NCBI RefSeq assembly: GCF_017329615.1
Contig: NZ_JAFMTW010000007.1
Span: 1 to 64,000, forward strand
DNA: 64,000 bases
DNA from: Alicyclobacillus suci
Lineage (GTDB): Bacteria; Bacillota; Bacilli; Alicyclobacillales; Alicyclobacillaceae
Reading direction: 5' to 3'
A model generated the notes under the pieces. The model made no database searches and was not told the DNA's origin. It worked only from the letters and a program-made list of their open reading frames with translations. Shown here one piece after another: positions 17,801-25,672 of this stretch. The translations under genes and the position numbers were made by a program. The stretch's first letter is position 1. Each line of letters begins with the position of its first letter.

Positions 17801-18295
17801 GTGCAGCTGATTGTGAATTGCTTCGTTCCATGGCAAGACGGATTTGTGATGTTACAAAAACCTCGCCGGGGTTGGTGGTACTTGCCAGGGGGGAAAGTGG
17901 AAGATAATGAGCTGTGGCGACAGGCGGCCATGCGTGAATTCTCGGAGGAATCCGGTCTGCAATTGGCAGATGCGACGCTGTGTGGAATCTACCGGGTGCA
18001 GGTGGCGGCCGGATCGGACACGGCTGCAAAAGACCGCCTAATTGCTCAATTTATCGGGCATGGCGCATCAGGAACACTGGCGCTGGACCACCGCGAGGGG
18101 AAGTTAGCGGTCATTCGACCAGAACAATTGCCGCAGTTGCCGATGGATGAGGGCGATAGATTGATGATTCGGCACACACTCGCTGCGCATACACGCCAAG
18201 ATCCGGTTGTATTTTTTGGACACTTTACATATGATGCAGACCATCAGGTTCAGCATTGGACGATTGACCCAGAAGGCTATCTCGCAACGACTTGA
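17801..18295 (+). CDS. yvcI: Nudix hydrolase (YvcI-like)
   Basis: About 164 residues. The Nudix box is complete: GGKVED-N-E followed by REFSEESGL, fitting GX5EX7REUXEEXGU at about residues 32-55. Nudix enzymes hydrolyse nucleoside diphosphates linked to another moiety; the exact substrate cannot be read from sequence. It heads the same gene order (yvcI-rapZ-yvcK-whiA-crh) as in Bacillus, which supports the name. The start is GTG at 17801 after AGAGAGGTGGAG. About 28 bases separate it from rapZ. Confidence 0.88.
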   Translation: MQLIVNCFVPWQDGFVMLQKPRRGWWYLPGGKVEDNELWRQAAMREFSEESGLQLADATLCGIYRVQVAAGSDTAAKDRLIAQFIGHGASGTLALDHREGKLAVIRPEQLPQLPMDEGDRLMIRHTLAAHTRQDPVVFFGHFTYDADHQVQHWTIDPEGYLATT

Positions 18296-18323
18296 CACTT
18301 GTTTCGGAATGGAGGGCTGAAAC

Positions 18324-19190
18324 GTGACAGTGCGCTTAGAAACCGTGATTTTGACTGGCATGTCAGGGGCTGGGAAATCAGTCGCGATGCAGGCACTGGA
18401 GGACATTGGCTTCTTTTGTGTGGATAACCTGCCACCGGCGCTGATGCCACGTTTGCTGGACATGGCGGAGCATGCGTCTGGAAGTTTGAGCAAGGTTGCG
18501 TTCGCCTGTGACCTACGCGGTGGCGCACTGTTTGAGCCGCTGTTGACGACTGTTGAGGAATTGCGGAGCCGGAAGGACATGGATACGACACTCGTCTTTC
18601 TAGACGCGAATGAGGCAACACTTGTGCGTCGCTACAAAGAATCGCGGCGCAGACATCCGCTGTCTCCGACGGCGCGCCTGACGGAAAGTATTACACAGGA
18701 GCGGATTGCCCTCGAGGCGGTACGGGCGGCTGCGGATATCGTGATTGACACAAGTGATATGGCGACGGCTGTTCTGAAGAAGGAACTGACTAGCCGGTTT
18801 GAGGCACATGCAGGGCGGATGCCGGTGCACGTCGTCTCATTTGGCTTTAAGTACGGGGTGCCGGTGGATGCAGACATGGTGTTCGATGTGCGCTTTCTGC
18901 CGAATCCGCACTATATCGACGAATTGCGCCCATTTACTGGGGAAGATAAACCGGTCTACGATTACGTCATGCAGTGGCCGGCGACCCAGCAATTTATTGC
19001 AAAGGCCGAGGAGATGTTGGACTTTCTTTTGCCCGAATACCAACGAGAGGGCAAAAGCCATTTGGTGATTGGTATCGGCTGCACGGGGGGGAAACATCGC
19101 TCTGTGGCAATTGCTCGGCACGTGGCCGAACACCTTAGGCAGAAGGCGGACGTAGAGCTCTCGCACCGAGATAAGGGTCGGGAGGGGTAG
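18324..19190 (+). CDS. rapZ: RNase adapter / nucleotide-binding protein RapZ (YvcJ)
   Basis: 288 residues. Walker A GMSGAGKS lies near residue 12. The C-terminal half holds the family signature: FGFKYGVP, VFDVRFLPNPHYI and GIGCTGGKHRSV. In enterobacteria RapZ guides RNase E to a small RNA controlling glucosamine-6-phosphate synthase and binds GlcN6P; the Bacillus YvcJ is a GTP/ATP hydrolase with a role in competence. The start is GTG 18324 after GGAGGG. Only three bases separate it from yvcK. Confidence 0.95.
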   Translation: MTVRLETVILTGMSGAGKSVAMQALEDIGFFCVDNLPPALMPRLLDMAEHASGSLSKVAFACDLRGGALFEPLLTTVEELRSRKDMDTTLVFLDANEATLVRRYKESRRRHPLSPTARLTESITQERIALEAVRAAADIVIDTSDMATAVLKKELTSRFEAHAGRMPVHVVSFGFKYGVPVDADMVFDVRFLPNPHYIDELRPFTGEDKPVYDYVMQWPATQQFIAKAEEMLDFLLPEYQREGKSHLVIGIGCTGGKHRSVAIARHVAEHLRQKADVELSHRDKGREG

Positions 19191-19193
19191 AAC

Positions 19194-20354
19194 ATGCGGC
19201 AGTGGTGGTTACTCGCCTGGACTATCGCGTGTTTCGGAGTTGGCATCCTAGCGGGTGTCTTGCGACTCGCGCGGCTGCCGTATGGCACAGCCCTCGGAAT
19301 GCTTGTCCTGTTTGCTGCCATTGTGCTACTTGCATTTGGCTGGTGGCGCGATATGCGCGAAAGTCGTCGGCAAGCCAAATGGGCTGAACGGCGACTGAAA
19401 ATTGTCGCGCTTGGCGGCGGTACAGGATTATCGACGATTCTTCGGGGACTTAAGGAGTTCCAGGTAGACCTTACAGCGGTCGTCACGGTGGCCGACGATG
19501 GCGGGAGTTCGGGCCGTCTGCGCAACGATTTTGCAATGCCTCCGCCTGGAGATATTCGTAACTGTCTTGTGGCGATGGCCGACACCGAGCCGTTACTGGA
19601 GCGACTTTTGCAGTTTCGGTTTCCGTCAGGAGAAGGGCTAGAAGGTCACAGCTTTGGGAATTTGTTTTTGGCGGCTATGACACATATCATGGGTGATTTT
19701 GAGTCAGCGATTCGCGAGACGAGTAGAGTGCTCGCGGTGCGTGGGCAAGTGTTGCCCGCGGTTCGGGACGATGTTCGCTTGCGCGCCCACTTGACCAATG
19801 GAACGGTCGTTGAAGGGGAGTCGAATATTCCGGAGGCGGGCGGCCAGATTGAGCGACTTGAATTGGTGGCAGATAAGTTGGAGCCGCTTCCGGAGGTTTT
19901 GCGCGCCATCGAGTCGGCTGATGCTATCGTCATTGGGCCGGGAAGTTTGTTTACGAGTATTCTCCCGAACCTGTTAGTCCCAGGCATTGTCGAGGCGGTT
20001 CGAGCGAGTAACGCAAGGAAAATTTATGTTTGTAACGTGATGACGCAGCCTGGTGAAACGGATGAATTGTCCGCATCTAGCCATGTCAAAGCCATTTATC
20101 GACATGTCGGCGACGCGTTATTTGATTACGTGCTCGTCAACGCAGCACCGCTGCCTGAAGAGGCGTTACAACAATATCAATCGCAGCAGAGTTACCCTGT
20201 GCGAGTGGACATTGAGGAATTGAACCGAATGGGGCTCAAGGTGGTCGCTCGCGATTTTGTGCATTATGCCACATATGCGCGACACGACAGCCGTAAAGTG
20301 GCTGAACAGATTGTCAGCCTATTAGGCTATGAACGGGATAAACGTCGAGGATAG
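19194..20354 (+). CDS. yvcK: YvcK/GlmR-type gluconeogenesis factor with N-terminal membrane anchor
   Basis: 386 residues, some 65 longer than the soluble Bacillus YvcK. The extra N-terminus has two hydrophobic stretches (about residues 5-22 and 30-48), then a charged linker RRDMRESRRQAKWAERR-like, before the Rossmann-type core beginning KIVALGGGTGLSTILRGL. Further family motifs are TVADDGGSSGRLR, PPGDIRNCLVA, GHSFGNLFLAA and VIGPGSLFTSILPNLL. The protein binds UDP-sugars and is needed on gluconeogenic carbon sources, with effects on peptidoglycan synthesis. The start is ATG 19194 after GGGAGGGG. Membrane anchoring is inferred from hydrophobicity. Confidence 0.93.
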   Translation: MRQWWLLAWTIACFGVGILAGVLRLARLPYGTALGMLVLFAAIVLLAFGWWRDMRESRRQAKWAERRLKIVALGGGTGLSTILRGLKEFQVDLTAVVTVADDGGSSGRLRNDFAMPPPGDIRNCLVAMADTEPLLERLLQFRFPSGEGLEGHSFGNLFLAAMTHIMGDFESAIRETSRVLAVRGQVLPAVRDDVRLRAHLTNGTVVEGESNIPEAGGQIERLELVADKLEPLPEVLRAIESADAIVIGPGSLFTSILPNLLVPGIVEAVRASNARKIYVCNVMTQPGETDELSASSHVKAIYRHVGDALFDYVLVNAAPLPEEALQQYQSQQSYPVRVDIEELNRMGLKVVARDFVHYATYARHDSRKVAEQIVSLLGYERDKRRG

Positions 20355-20367
20355 GAGGGTGTGCGCT

Positions 20368-21309
20368 GTGTCGTTTGCAGCAGAAACGAAGAAAGAGTTG
20401 ACACAAATTGAGCAAGACGCTTGCTGTGCGAAAAGCGAATTGCAGGCCATCCTCGGTCTCGGCGGGTGTTTTGTGACAGTCGATGGCCGCCGTCAATTGG
20501 TGGTTGAAACGGAGAATGTCGCCACGGCTCGGCGAATCTATACGGTGCTGAAAGAGACGTTTGGCACGCGGTGTGAAGTGATTGTCCGCAAAAAGATGCG
20601 CTTGAAAAAAAACAACGTATACGCGATTCGCCTCACCGCGTTGCAAGCAGAGGTGGTGCTTTCAGAACTGGGGTGGACGGGCGAAACCGAAGACGGGCCA
20701 CTCGCGGCAAATTGGCCTAAACCGGACGCGGACTGTTGTAATCGGGCCTTTCTTCGGGGATGCTTTCTCGCAGGGGGGTCTGTTAACGCACCAGGGAGCC
20801 CGTCTTACCACCTGGAGATTTATGCGGCCTCCGCAAATATGGCGGAGACGGTCCTCGCGTTGATGAATGATTATGAATTGCACGCGCGCCTGACGACACG
20901 TAAAAAAGGGTACATTGTATATTTAAAAGAGGGGGAGAAGATTGTTGATTTTCTCAACCTCATTGGCGCTGTCCGCGCTTTGTTAAAGTTTGAGGATACG
21001 CGCATTTTAAAAGGGATGCGAAATCAAGTCAACCGACTCGTCAACTGTGAAACCGCCAATATGAACAAAACGATTGCAGCTGCGGTACGGCAACTGGAAA
21101 ATATCCAATTGATTGAAGCTCACATAGGTTTACAACAGCTTCCAGATAGCTTGCGCGTGGCGGCGGAGTTGAGGCTGCGTTATCCAGAGGCGAATCTTCA
21201 AGAGCTTTGTCGTCGTATGGGGAATCGCGTGTCGAAGTCCGGTCTTAACCATCGTTTCAGGAAAATGGAAGAAATCGCCGAGCGTCTGCGCTCTAGCCCT
21301 ACCACGTAG
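20368..21309 (+). CDS. whiA: DNA-binding protein WhiA
   Basis: About 313 residues. The beginning SFAAETKKELTQIE is the typical WhiA N-terminus, followed by a LAGLIDADG-like fold (RAFLRGCFLAGGSVNAPGS, about residue 135) and a C-terminal helix-turn-helix (SLRVAAELRLRYPEANLQELCRRMG, then SKSGLNHRFRK). In actinobacteria WhiA controls sporulation septation; in Bacillus it affects chromosome segregation and division. The start is GTG 20368 after GGAGGG; upstream in-frame codons lie before that site. It is the last gene of the yvcI-rapZ-yvcK-whiA run. Confidence 0.95.
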   Translation: MSFAAETKKELTQIEQDACCAKSELQAILGLGGCFVTVDGRRQLVVETENVATARRIYTVLKETFGTRCEVIVRKKMRLKKNNVYAIRLTALQAEVVLSELGWTGETEDGPLAANWPKPDADCCNRAFLRGCFLAGGSVNAPGSPSYHLEIYAASANMAETVLALMNDYELHARLTTRKKGYIVYLKEGEKIVDFLNLIGAVRALLKFEDTRILKGMRNQVNRLVNCETANMNKTIAAAVRQLENIQLIEAHIGLQQLPDSLRVAAELRLRYPEANLQELCRRMGNRVSKSGLNHRFRKMEEIAERLRSSPTT

Positions 21310-21363
21310 TCAGAATATCGCCAAAATTGATGGGGACGATGGCTGTCTATGAAAATCTCTACA

Positions 21364-21372
21364 TGCTATACT
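21364..21372 (+). promoter_or_regulatory. Extended -10 promoter of crh
   Basis: TGC-TATACT at 21364-21372. A -35 match is poor. It gives crh a promoter separate from the whiA operon, with a start point near 21379 and a leader of about 75 bases. Confidence 0.55.
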
Positions 21373-21452
21373 TGAACATACTTAAATCAAGGTTCTTGGG
21401 AAAAATTAAGTTTTTCCCTACGAAAATACTATGACGAAACACGGTGATTCCG

Positions 21453-21716
21453 ATGGTGCAGAAGGAAACGATAGTCAGAATTCAGGGCGGTTTATTTGCG
21501 CGCGCAGCGGCAAATTTTGTACAAATGGCCAATCGCTTTCGCTCGGAAGTCTTCCTCGAAAAAGGAGGAAAATCCGTGAATGCGAAAAGTATTATGGGCG
21601 TTATGTCGCTTGCTGTGGCGTCTGGACAATCCATTATTGTTCGCGCGAGTGGCGGCGACGAGCAACAGGCGGTCGACCAACTTGTGCAGTTTATTGAGGC
21701 TGAACAACTTTCGTAA
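21453..21716 (+). CDS. crh: Crh-type HPr-like phosphocarrier, catalytic His15 replaced by Phe
   Basis: 87 residues with the HPr fold. The segment that in HPr reads GLHARPA is here GLFARAA, so the PTS phosphorylation site His15 is Phe and Pro18 is Ala. Enzyme I cannot phosphorylate it. The regulatory site is intact: VNAKSIMGVMSL with Ser46. That is the Crh arrangement (Bacillus Crh has Gln15); Ser46-phosphorylated Crh is a co-repressor with CcpA. HprK is encoded at 12559-13509. The start is ATG 21453, with only a weak ribosome site (GGTGAT) before it; GTG 21444 is an alternative. It follows whiA as in Bacillus. Confidence 0.9.
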   Translation: MVQKETIVRIQGGLFARAAANFVQMANRFRSEVFLEKGGKSVNAKSIMGVMSLAVASGQSIIVRASGGDEQQAVDQLVQFIEAEQLS

Positions 21717-21815
21717 GGGCGAATGCGCGGACAGGGTGTCTGTCTGAGCCTCGTTCTTTCCCGATGGGCCTGTACATATATTTAGGACATCGGTGAAATG
21801 CAAGGGGGGCTCATC

Positions 21816-22349
21816 ATGAGGATGCGTCTTGCCAAACGGCGTGGACGGCTACCCTATCGCGTAGTCTTCATCGCGCTTGCGGTTTTTGGACTGCTGTTGT
21901 TCGAAATGTATCATTTGCTGATGCCTTACGTGGCACGCAATCCGATGTATCACGAGGTTACGATTGGGGAGCCAGTCATTGACACATGGGATTACGATGG
22001 TGAGGATGAAGAGGGCTACCTCAAGTTTTATAACACGTCGTCGCACGACGATGCCCTGTTGCCGCCTACGTCTAAACTATTTGGAGCGGACGGGAAATTT
22101 GTCGTCATCGAGCGGGCGGATGCAGGGTCGCTGACATATGCCGAGCCGCTTGAGAGTGCTCCGCCCATTTGGTACGTCATTATGGTGTTGTTGATTGGCG
22201 CGGCCGTTTGGATGATCATGTATCGATTAAAAGTAAATCGGAAACGCCGCATGCATCTTCGCAAATCGCTACCTCCCTTATCTGCCTCGTTCAACCATGG
22301 GCGTCGGTTTCGTCCTTCCAAACAGCATAAGTCCCGTTTTTTTCGTTGA
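21816..22349 (+). CDS. Hypothetical two-helix membrane protein
   Basis: About 177 residues. A basic N-terminus (MRMRLAKRRGRLPYR) precedes a membrane helix at about residues 17-37, an acidic extracytoplasmic segment (with DTWDYDGEDEEGYLK) of some 75 residues, a second helix at about residues 118-137 and a very basic tail. The positive-inside rule puts both ends in the cytoplasm. The start is ATG 21816 after GGGGGG. I do not recognise a family and no function can be assigned; the neighbours (crh, DUF402) give no clue. Confidence 0.75.
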   Translation: MRMRLAKRRGRLPYRVVFIALAVFGLLLFEMYHLLMPYVARNPMYHEVTIGEPVIDTWDYDGEDEEGYLKFYNTSSHDDALLPPTSKLFGADGKFVVIERADAGSLTYAEPLESAPPIWYVIMVLLIGAAVWMIMYRLKVNRKRRMHLRKSLPPLSASFNHGRRFRPSKQHKSRFFR

Positions 22350-22450
22350 AAATCTCATTCGATATCTGCTGTTTCTCGATGGCTTTGTGTTTTGGTTAAC
22401 TCATGGTAACCTATACGGAGGATTGTTCTGATGGGAAGGGGGGGGCGTGT

Positions 22451-22966
22451 GTGGCGCTGCGAGCAGGCCGCGTTCAACAGATCCACAAACGTGAAGAGCG
22501 TGGGATTGATCGGTCTAATGAACCTTTTAAAATTGAAAAATTCTTTCGGCGACCCGGTCTCGTCGTCGTCGAGCGGCCAGCCTTTGAGCACGGCTACAGC
22601 AATCACCTGCGAGAAATTTATCCGCAGTGGGGCATTGCGGTGAGTACTTGCTTGAACTCAGGCACACCCGTCAAACACCCGCGACTCCGATTTGACCATT
22701 ATGTGGATCTTGTCAAAGTGTGGGAAGACCAGGAGTATATCTACGTTGAAGATATGTACGTGGATGTGTTGTTATACGAAAGATCGTATTATCACGTGAT
22801 TGACCTTGAGGAATTTGGCGAAGCGTTATTTACGCGTCAGGTGAGTATGGCAGAAGCTCGACGCGTACTTGAAAATACTCAGAAGTTCGTGGACAGCATG
22901 AAACGCAGCCGATTGTCGTATCAGGTATGGAAACATAAATACGGCATTCATCGGCGCTATTTATAA
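22451..22966 (+). CDS. DUF402-family protein
   Basis: About 171 residues, soluble. The C-terminal half has the DUF402 pattern: YVDLVKVWEDQEYIYVEDMYVDV, then an acidic LEEFGEALF turn and a helix VSMAEARRVLENTQKFVDSM. DUF402 proteins include nucleoside tri/diphosphatases (Ntdp) and RNA-binding FAU-1-like proteins; this one is closer in layout to the FAU-1-like group, but substrate is not deducible. The GTG at 22451 is preceded by a long G-rich ribosome site (about 22437-22445); an ATG at 22403 lies upstream in frame with no ribosome site. A second DUF402 gene lies at 30931. Confidence 0.7.
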   Translation: MALRAGRVQQIHKREERGIDRSNEPFKIEKFFRRPGLVVVERPAFEHGYSNHLREIYPQWGIAVSTCLNSGTPVKHPRLRFDHYVDLVKVWEDQEYIYVEDMYVDVLLYERSYYHVIDLEEFGEALFTRQVSMAEARRVLENTQKFVDSMKRSRLSYQVWKHKYGIHRRYL

Positions 22967-23017
22967 AATGGCTATCGTGATGGAGCCACTTTGCGATGTC
23001 GCCGCGCACGAGAAGGA

Positions 23018-23041
23018 GACAGAGTCTTTTACAACTCTGTC
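23018..23041. terminator. Possible hairpin between convergent genes
   Basis: GACAGAGT (23018-23025) pairs with ACTCTGTC (23034-23041) around an eight-base loop, lying between the stops of the DUF402 gene and the small minus-strand gene. There is no T-run on either side, so it is a weak terminator candidate. Confidence 0.4.
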
Positions 23042-23060
23042 CCTGCTGCGCCACAGTCGA

Positions 23061-23294
23061 TTAGCTTTCAATTTCCCGCATGACTTCTTCCGCCAGGGCA
23101 GTCGCACCGCCATCGGAGGACGATGACTGAGACCCGCCCATCATGCGCATTCCTTGCGCTTTACGGACAGCCTCCCAAGCGGCGATGCCGACACTGGCAC
23201 CGACGAATAGCGCGGTCATCGTTCCCATGCCACTCCTGCGTCTCGGCATGATCCGATGTCGAACAGAACTTGCCACTACGTTCATGAGACCCAT
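23061..23294 (-). CDS. Small hypothetical protein with one membrane segment
   Basis: About 77 residues. The start is ATG at 23294 on the minus strand, after GAGGGGGTG. A basic stretch (VRHRIMPRRRSG) is followed by one hydrophobic segment (MTALFVGASVGIAAWEAVRKA), a Gly/Ser-rich piece and an acidic end. The layout is common among small Bacillales membrane proteins. No family is recognised. It is convergent with the DUF402 gene and divergent from mutY. Confidence 0.6.
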   Translation of the reverse strand: MGLMNVVASSVRHRIMPRRRSGMGTMTALFVGASVGIAAWEAVRKAQGMRMMGGSQSSSSDGGATALAEEVMREIES

Positions 23295-23426
23295 GGACAG
23301 CACCCCCTCGAGTTGTATTTTGTCCTGCTTCTTTGTTTGTATGTTGACGATATGTAGCATGGCACAGATGCCCATTTGACCGAGCGGTCGTTACCAAATG
23401 GAGCAGCATATGTATGGAGGCTTTTT

Positions 23427-24587
23427 ATGAACTTATGCAAGACATCGGAAAGGCTCGCTGTTTTTGCACATAACCTAGAGGTGTGGTACGAGCAGAACAA
23501 GCGTGCACTTCCATGGCGGGAAACGACAGATCCGTATCGTATATTGGTGAGTGAGACGATGCTCCAACAAACTCGGGTGGAGACGGTCATTCCGTATTAC
23601 CATCGATTTCTTGAGCGTTTCCCAGATGTGCAGAGCCTGGCGTCTGCAGCGGAGGAAGACGTCATGAAAATTTGGCAGGGTCTGGGGTACTACTCGCGCG
23701 CGCGCAACTTGAAACGCGCTGCGGCCACAGTGCTTGCGGATTATCAAGGGGTGTTCCCAAATACAGTGGAGCATGTTCGGGCGCTCCCTGGTGTCGGTCC
23801 TTACACAACCGGTGCGGTGATGAGTATCGCTTTTAACCAGCCCGTTGCGGCGGTCGATGGTAACGTATTGCGCGTGGTGTCACGTTATCTAGGAATTGAG
23901 GACCCAATTGATGATCCAGCGGTGAAACGCGTCATTTCGGAACACACGCAACGTGCTGTTGAACAAAGTACACCGCGGCTTTTTACGCAGGCTTTGATGG
24001 AACTGGGCGCCATGGTGTGTACACCGCGCAAACCGCAATGTTTGACATGTCCAATTCAAGAGGACTGTACGGCGTTTCAGGAAGCGCGTGTCGCTCGTAT
24101 TCCGGTTAAGCGGCCCAAGCCACAGCGCAAGCGACTGACTGTCGTCGCCTTGTGGATTGAGCAAGACGGGCAGTTGTTGGTGGAACAGCGACCTAGTGAA
24201 GGCCTGTTGGCAAATATGTGGCAGTTGCCTTCGGTGGAACTCGAGAGCGACAATGCGCCGGAATTATCTTTGCCATTGCTCGCTGAAACACGTTTGCAAC
24301 GTCTATTTCCAGGTTATACCGATGATGTACCGACTGTTGTCCGAGAGGGGACGTTGCAGCCGCAGACGTTTGTGGAGATTGCGACGGCAAAGCACATTTT
24401 TACACATTTGGAGTGGATGGTTCACGTTTGGCGGCCAATTGGGTTACCGGTGAAGCCGGAGACAATGACTGAGACCGTCAACGCGAGATTTGTGCCGATT
24501 GCCGATTTGCCGCGATTGGTGTGGCCGAAGGTCTACGTGAAGATTTTGCACGATGTGTTGCGAATGGATGTCGCCAGTCCAACATAA
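23427..24587 (+). CDS. mutY: A/G-specific adenine glycosylase MutY
   Basis: 386 residues. MutY removes adenine mispaired with 8-oxoguanine. It has the HhH-GPD core with RALPGVGPYTTGAV (about residue 120) and catalytic Asp in AAVDGNVLRV (about residue 143). The iron-sulfur ligands are in CTPRKPQCLTCPIQEDC. A C-terminal Nudix-like 8-oxoG recognition domain begins near residue 245 (VVALWIEQDGQLLVEQRP) and includes AKHIFTHLEW. The start is ATG 23427 after TGGAGG. Confidence 0.96.
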   Translation: MNLCKTSERLAVFAHNLEVWYEQNKRALPWRETTDPYRILVSETMLQQTRVETVIPYYHRFLERFPDVQSLASAAEEDVMKIWQGLGYYSRARNLKRAAATVLADYQGVFPNTVEHVRALPGVGPYTTGAVMSIAFNQPVAAVDGNVLRVVSRYLGIEDPIDDPAVKRVISEHTQRAVEQSTPRLFTQALMELGAMVCTPRKPQCLTCPIQEDCTAFQEARVARIPVKRPKPQRKRLTVVALWIEQDGQLLVEQRPSEGLLANMWQLPSVELESDNAPELSLPLLAETRLQRLFPGYTDDVPTVVREGTLQPQTFVEIATAKHIFTHLEWMVHVWRPIGLPVKPETMTETVNARFVPIADLPRLVWPKVYVKILHDVLRMDVASPT

Positions 24588-24626
24588 TTGCTGGCAAACC
24601 ACTCGTGGAATTAGCAGGAAGGATGG

Positions 24627-25280
24627 ATGTTCATGCAGACGTATAGCGTGTCAGAAAATCGCGTGTTGGGTCGCGTCTTTTTTGGCTTATTTGGTACGCT
24701 CCTGACTGCACTGGTGGGTGTGGTCGTCGGAACGCAGATTCCAATTGCGTTGATTCCCATATTGAGCATTGTCGAATTGGTTCTCATCGTCGTTGCGATG
24801 TTTCGGCAACGCAAGCGGGCGATTGGCTTTGGCTTTGTCTACTTGTTTACATTTATTTCAGGCATTACGTTGTGGCCCATCATTCATAGTCGTGCAGCTG
24901 AACTTGGCGCAGGGCTCGTTGTGGAAGCATTGGCTGTGTCCGCTGGCGCGTTTTTGATTGCCGCCATCGTCGCGTCGCGAACCTCCATGGATTTCTCCTT
25001 TTTGGGCGGGTTTTTGTTCATCGGTTTAATGGCCATTCTGCTGATGGGGATTATTTCCCTATTCGTCGGCTTCTCGTCAGTGATGAGTCTGGTCTACGCG
25101 CTCGTCGGCATCGCCGTGTTTGTCGGCTATGTACTGTTTGATGTCAATCGAATTGCGCGATATGGCATCTCGGAGCAGGCTGTGCCATGGGTGGTGCTGT
25201 CGTTATACCTGGACTTCGTCAATCTCTTTTTGTTTGTTTTGCGACTGATGGGCGTACTTAGCTCGTCGGATCGTAGGTGA
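24627..25280 (+). CDS. Bax inhibitor-1 / YetJ-like membrane protein
   Basis: 217 residues with about seven hydrophobic segments. Two acidic residues within the last helices, in YVLFDVNRIARYG and LYLDFVNLFLFVLRL, correspond to the di-aspartyl pair that gates pH-sensitive calcium leak in the bacterial YetJ family. It sits in the cytoplasmic membrane. The start may be ATG 24627 or 24633, after AGGAAGG. It is followed directly by the promoter and T-box leader of leuS. Confidence 0.85.
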   Translation: MFMQTYSVSENRVLGRVFFGLFGTLLTALVGVVVGTQIPIALIPILSIVELVLIVVAMFRQRKRAIGFGFVYLFTFISGITLWPIIHSRAAELGAGLVVEALAVSAGAFLIAAIVASRTSMDFSFLGGFLFIGLMAILLMGIISLFVGFSSVMSLVYALVGIAVFVGYVLFDVNRIARYGISEQAVPWVVLSLYLDFVNLFLFVLRLMGVLSSSDRR

Positions 25281-25282
25281 AG

Positions 25283-25310
25283 TTGCAAAAAGATGTCGTG
25301 TGAGTATACT
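25283..25310 (+). promoter_or_regulatory. Promoter of the leuS T-box leader
   Basis: TTGCAA (25283-25288) and TATACT (25305-25310) are separated by 16 bases. The start point would be near 25317, at the beginning of the long leader. Confidence 0.65.
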
Positions 25311-25316
25311 GATAAT

Positions 25317-25649
25317 GGTCAGTAACGATTCCATTCAGTCACAATTCAATATGTAAGTCCTGCGATGCACAGCTTTTGTGGGAACCTACATTTAGCCGCT
25401 TTGCCGATAGTGCGAATGGGCGACAGAGACCTGGTGGACGCTGCGAACCAGGAATGTACTCTCGCAACCTCAGTGCGAAGGATTTCACCTGAAACGCCGA
25501 CGTTTTTGGTTCTGGCACATAGGGTGGGACGCGCGCCTGGCGTTATAGGTTGAGTGGAAGCGGCATGGGCCGATGAGCTGGAATGTCGTCTTCAAGATAG
25601 GTGGTACCACGGGAATTCCCTCTCGTCCTATGCGGACGAGAGGTTTTTT
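25317..25649 (+). ncRNA. T-box riboswitch controlling leuS
   Basis: A leader of about 330 bases directly before leuS. The conserved T-box core GGTGGTACCACGG is at 25600-25612, where the UGGN bulge would pair with the uncharged tRNA acceptor end. It is followed by a strong terminator, CCTCTCGTCC (25619-25628) and GGACGAGAGG (25634-25643) plus TTTTTT to 25649. Leu specificity follows from the gene. A CTC specifier may lie in TACTCTCGC (25457-25465), but I could not fold Stem I well enough to be certain. Confidence 0.92.
25619..25649 (+). terminator. T-box intrinsic terminator
   Basis: Ten-base arms CCTCTCGTCC (25619-25628) and GGACGAGAGG (25634-25643) with a short loop, then six T (25644-25649). 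It competes with the antiterminator formed by the T-box core. Confidence 0.93.
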
Positions 25650-25672
25650 GATTATCAGGAGGAACCGACGAT

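Noticed and set aside
24623..24635. Choosing ATG 24623 as start of the BI-1-like gene
   Set aside because: It is out of frame with the protein; 24627 or 24633 fit.
25365..25553. Short open frame before leuS
   Set aside because: It lies wholly within the T-box leader RNA.
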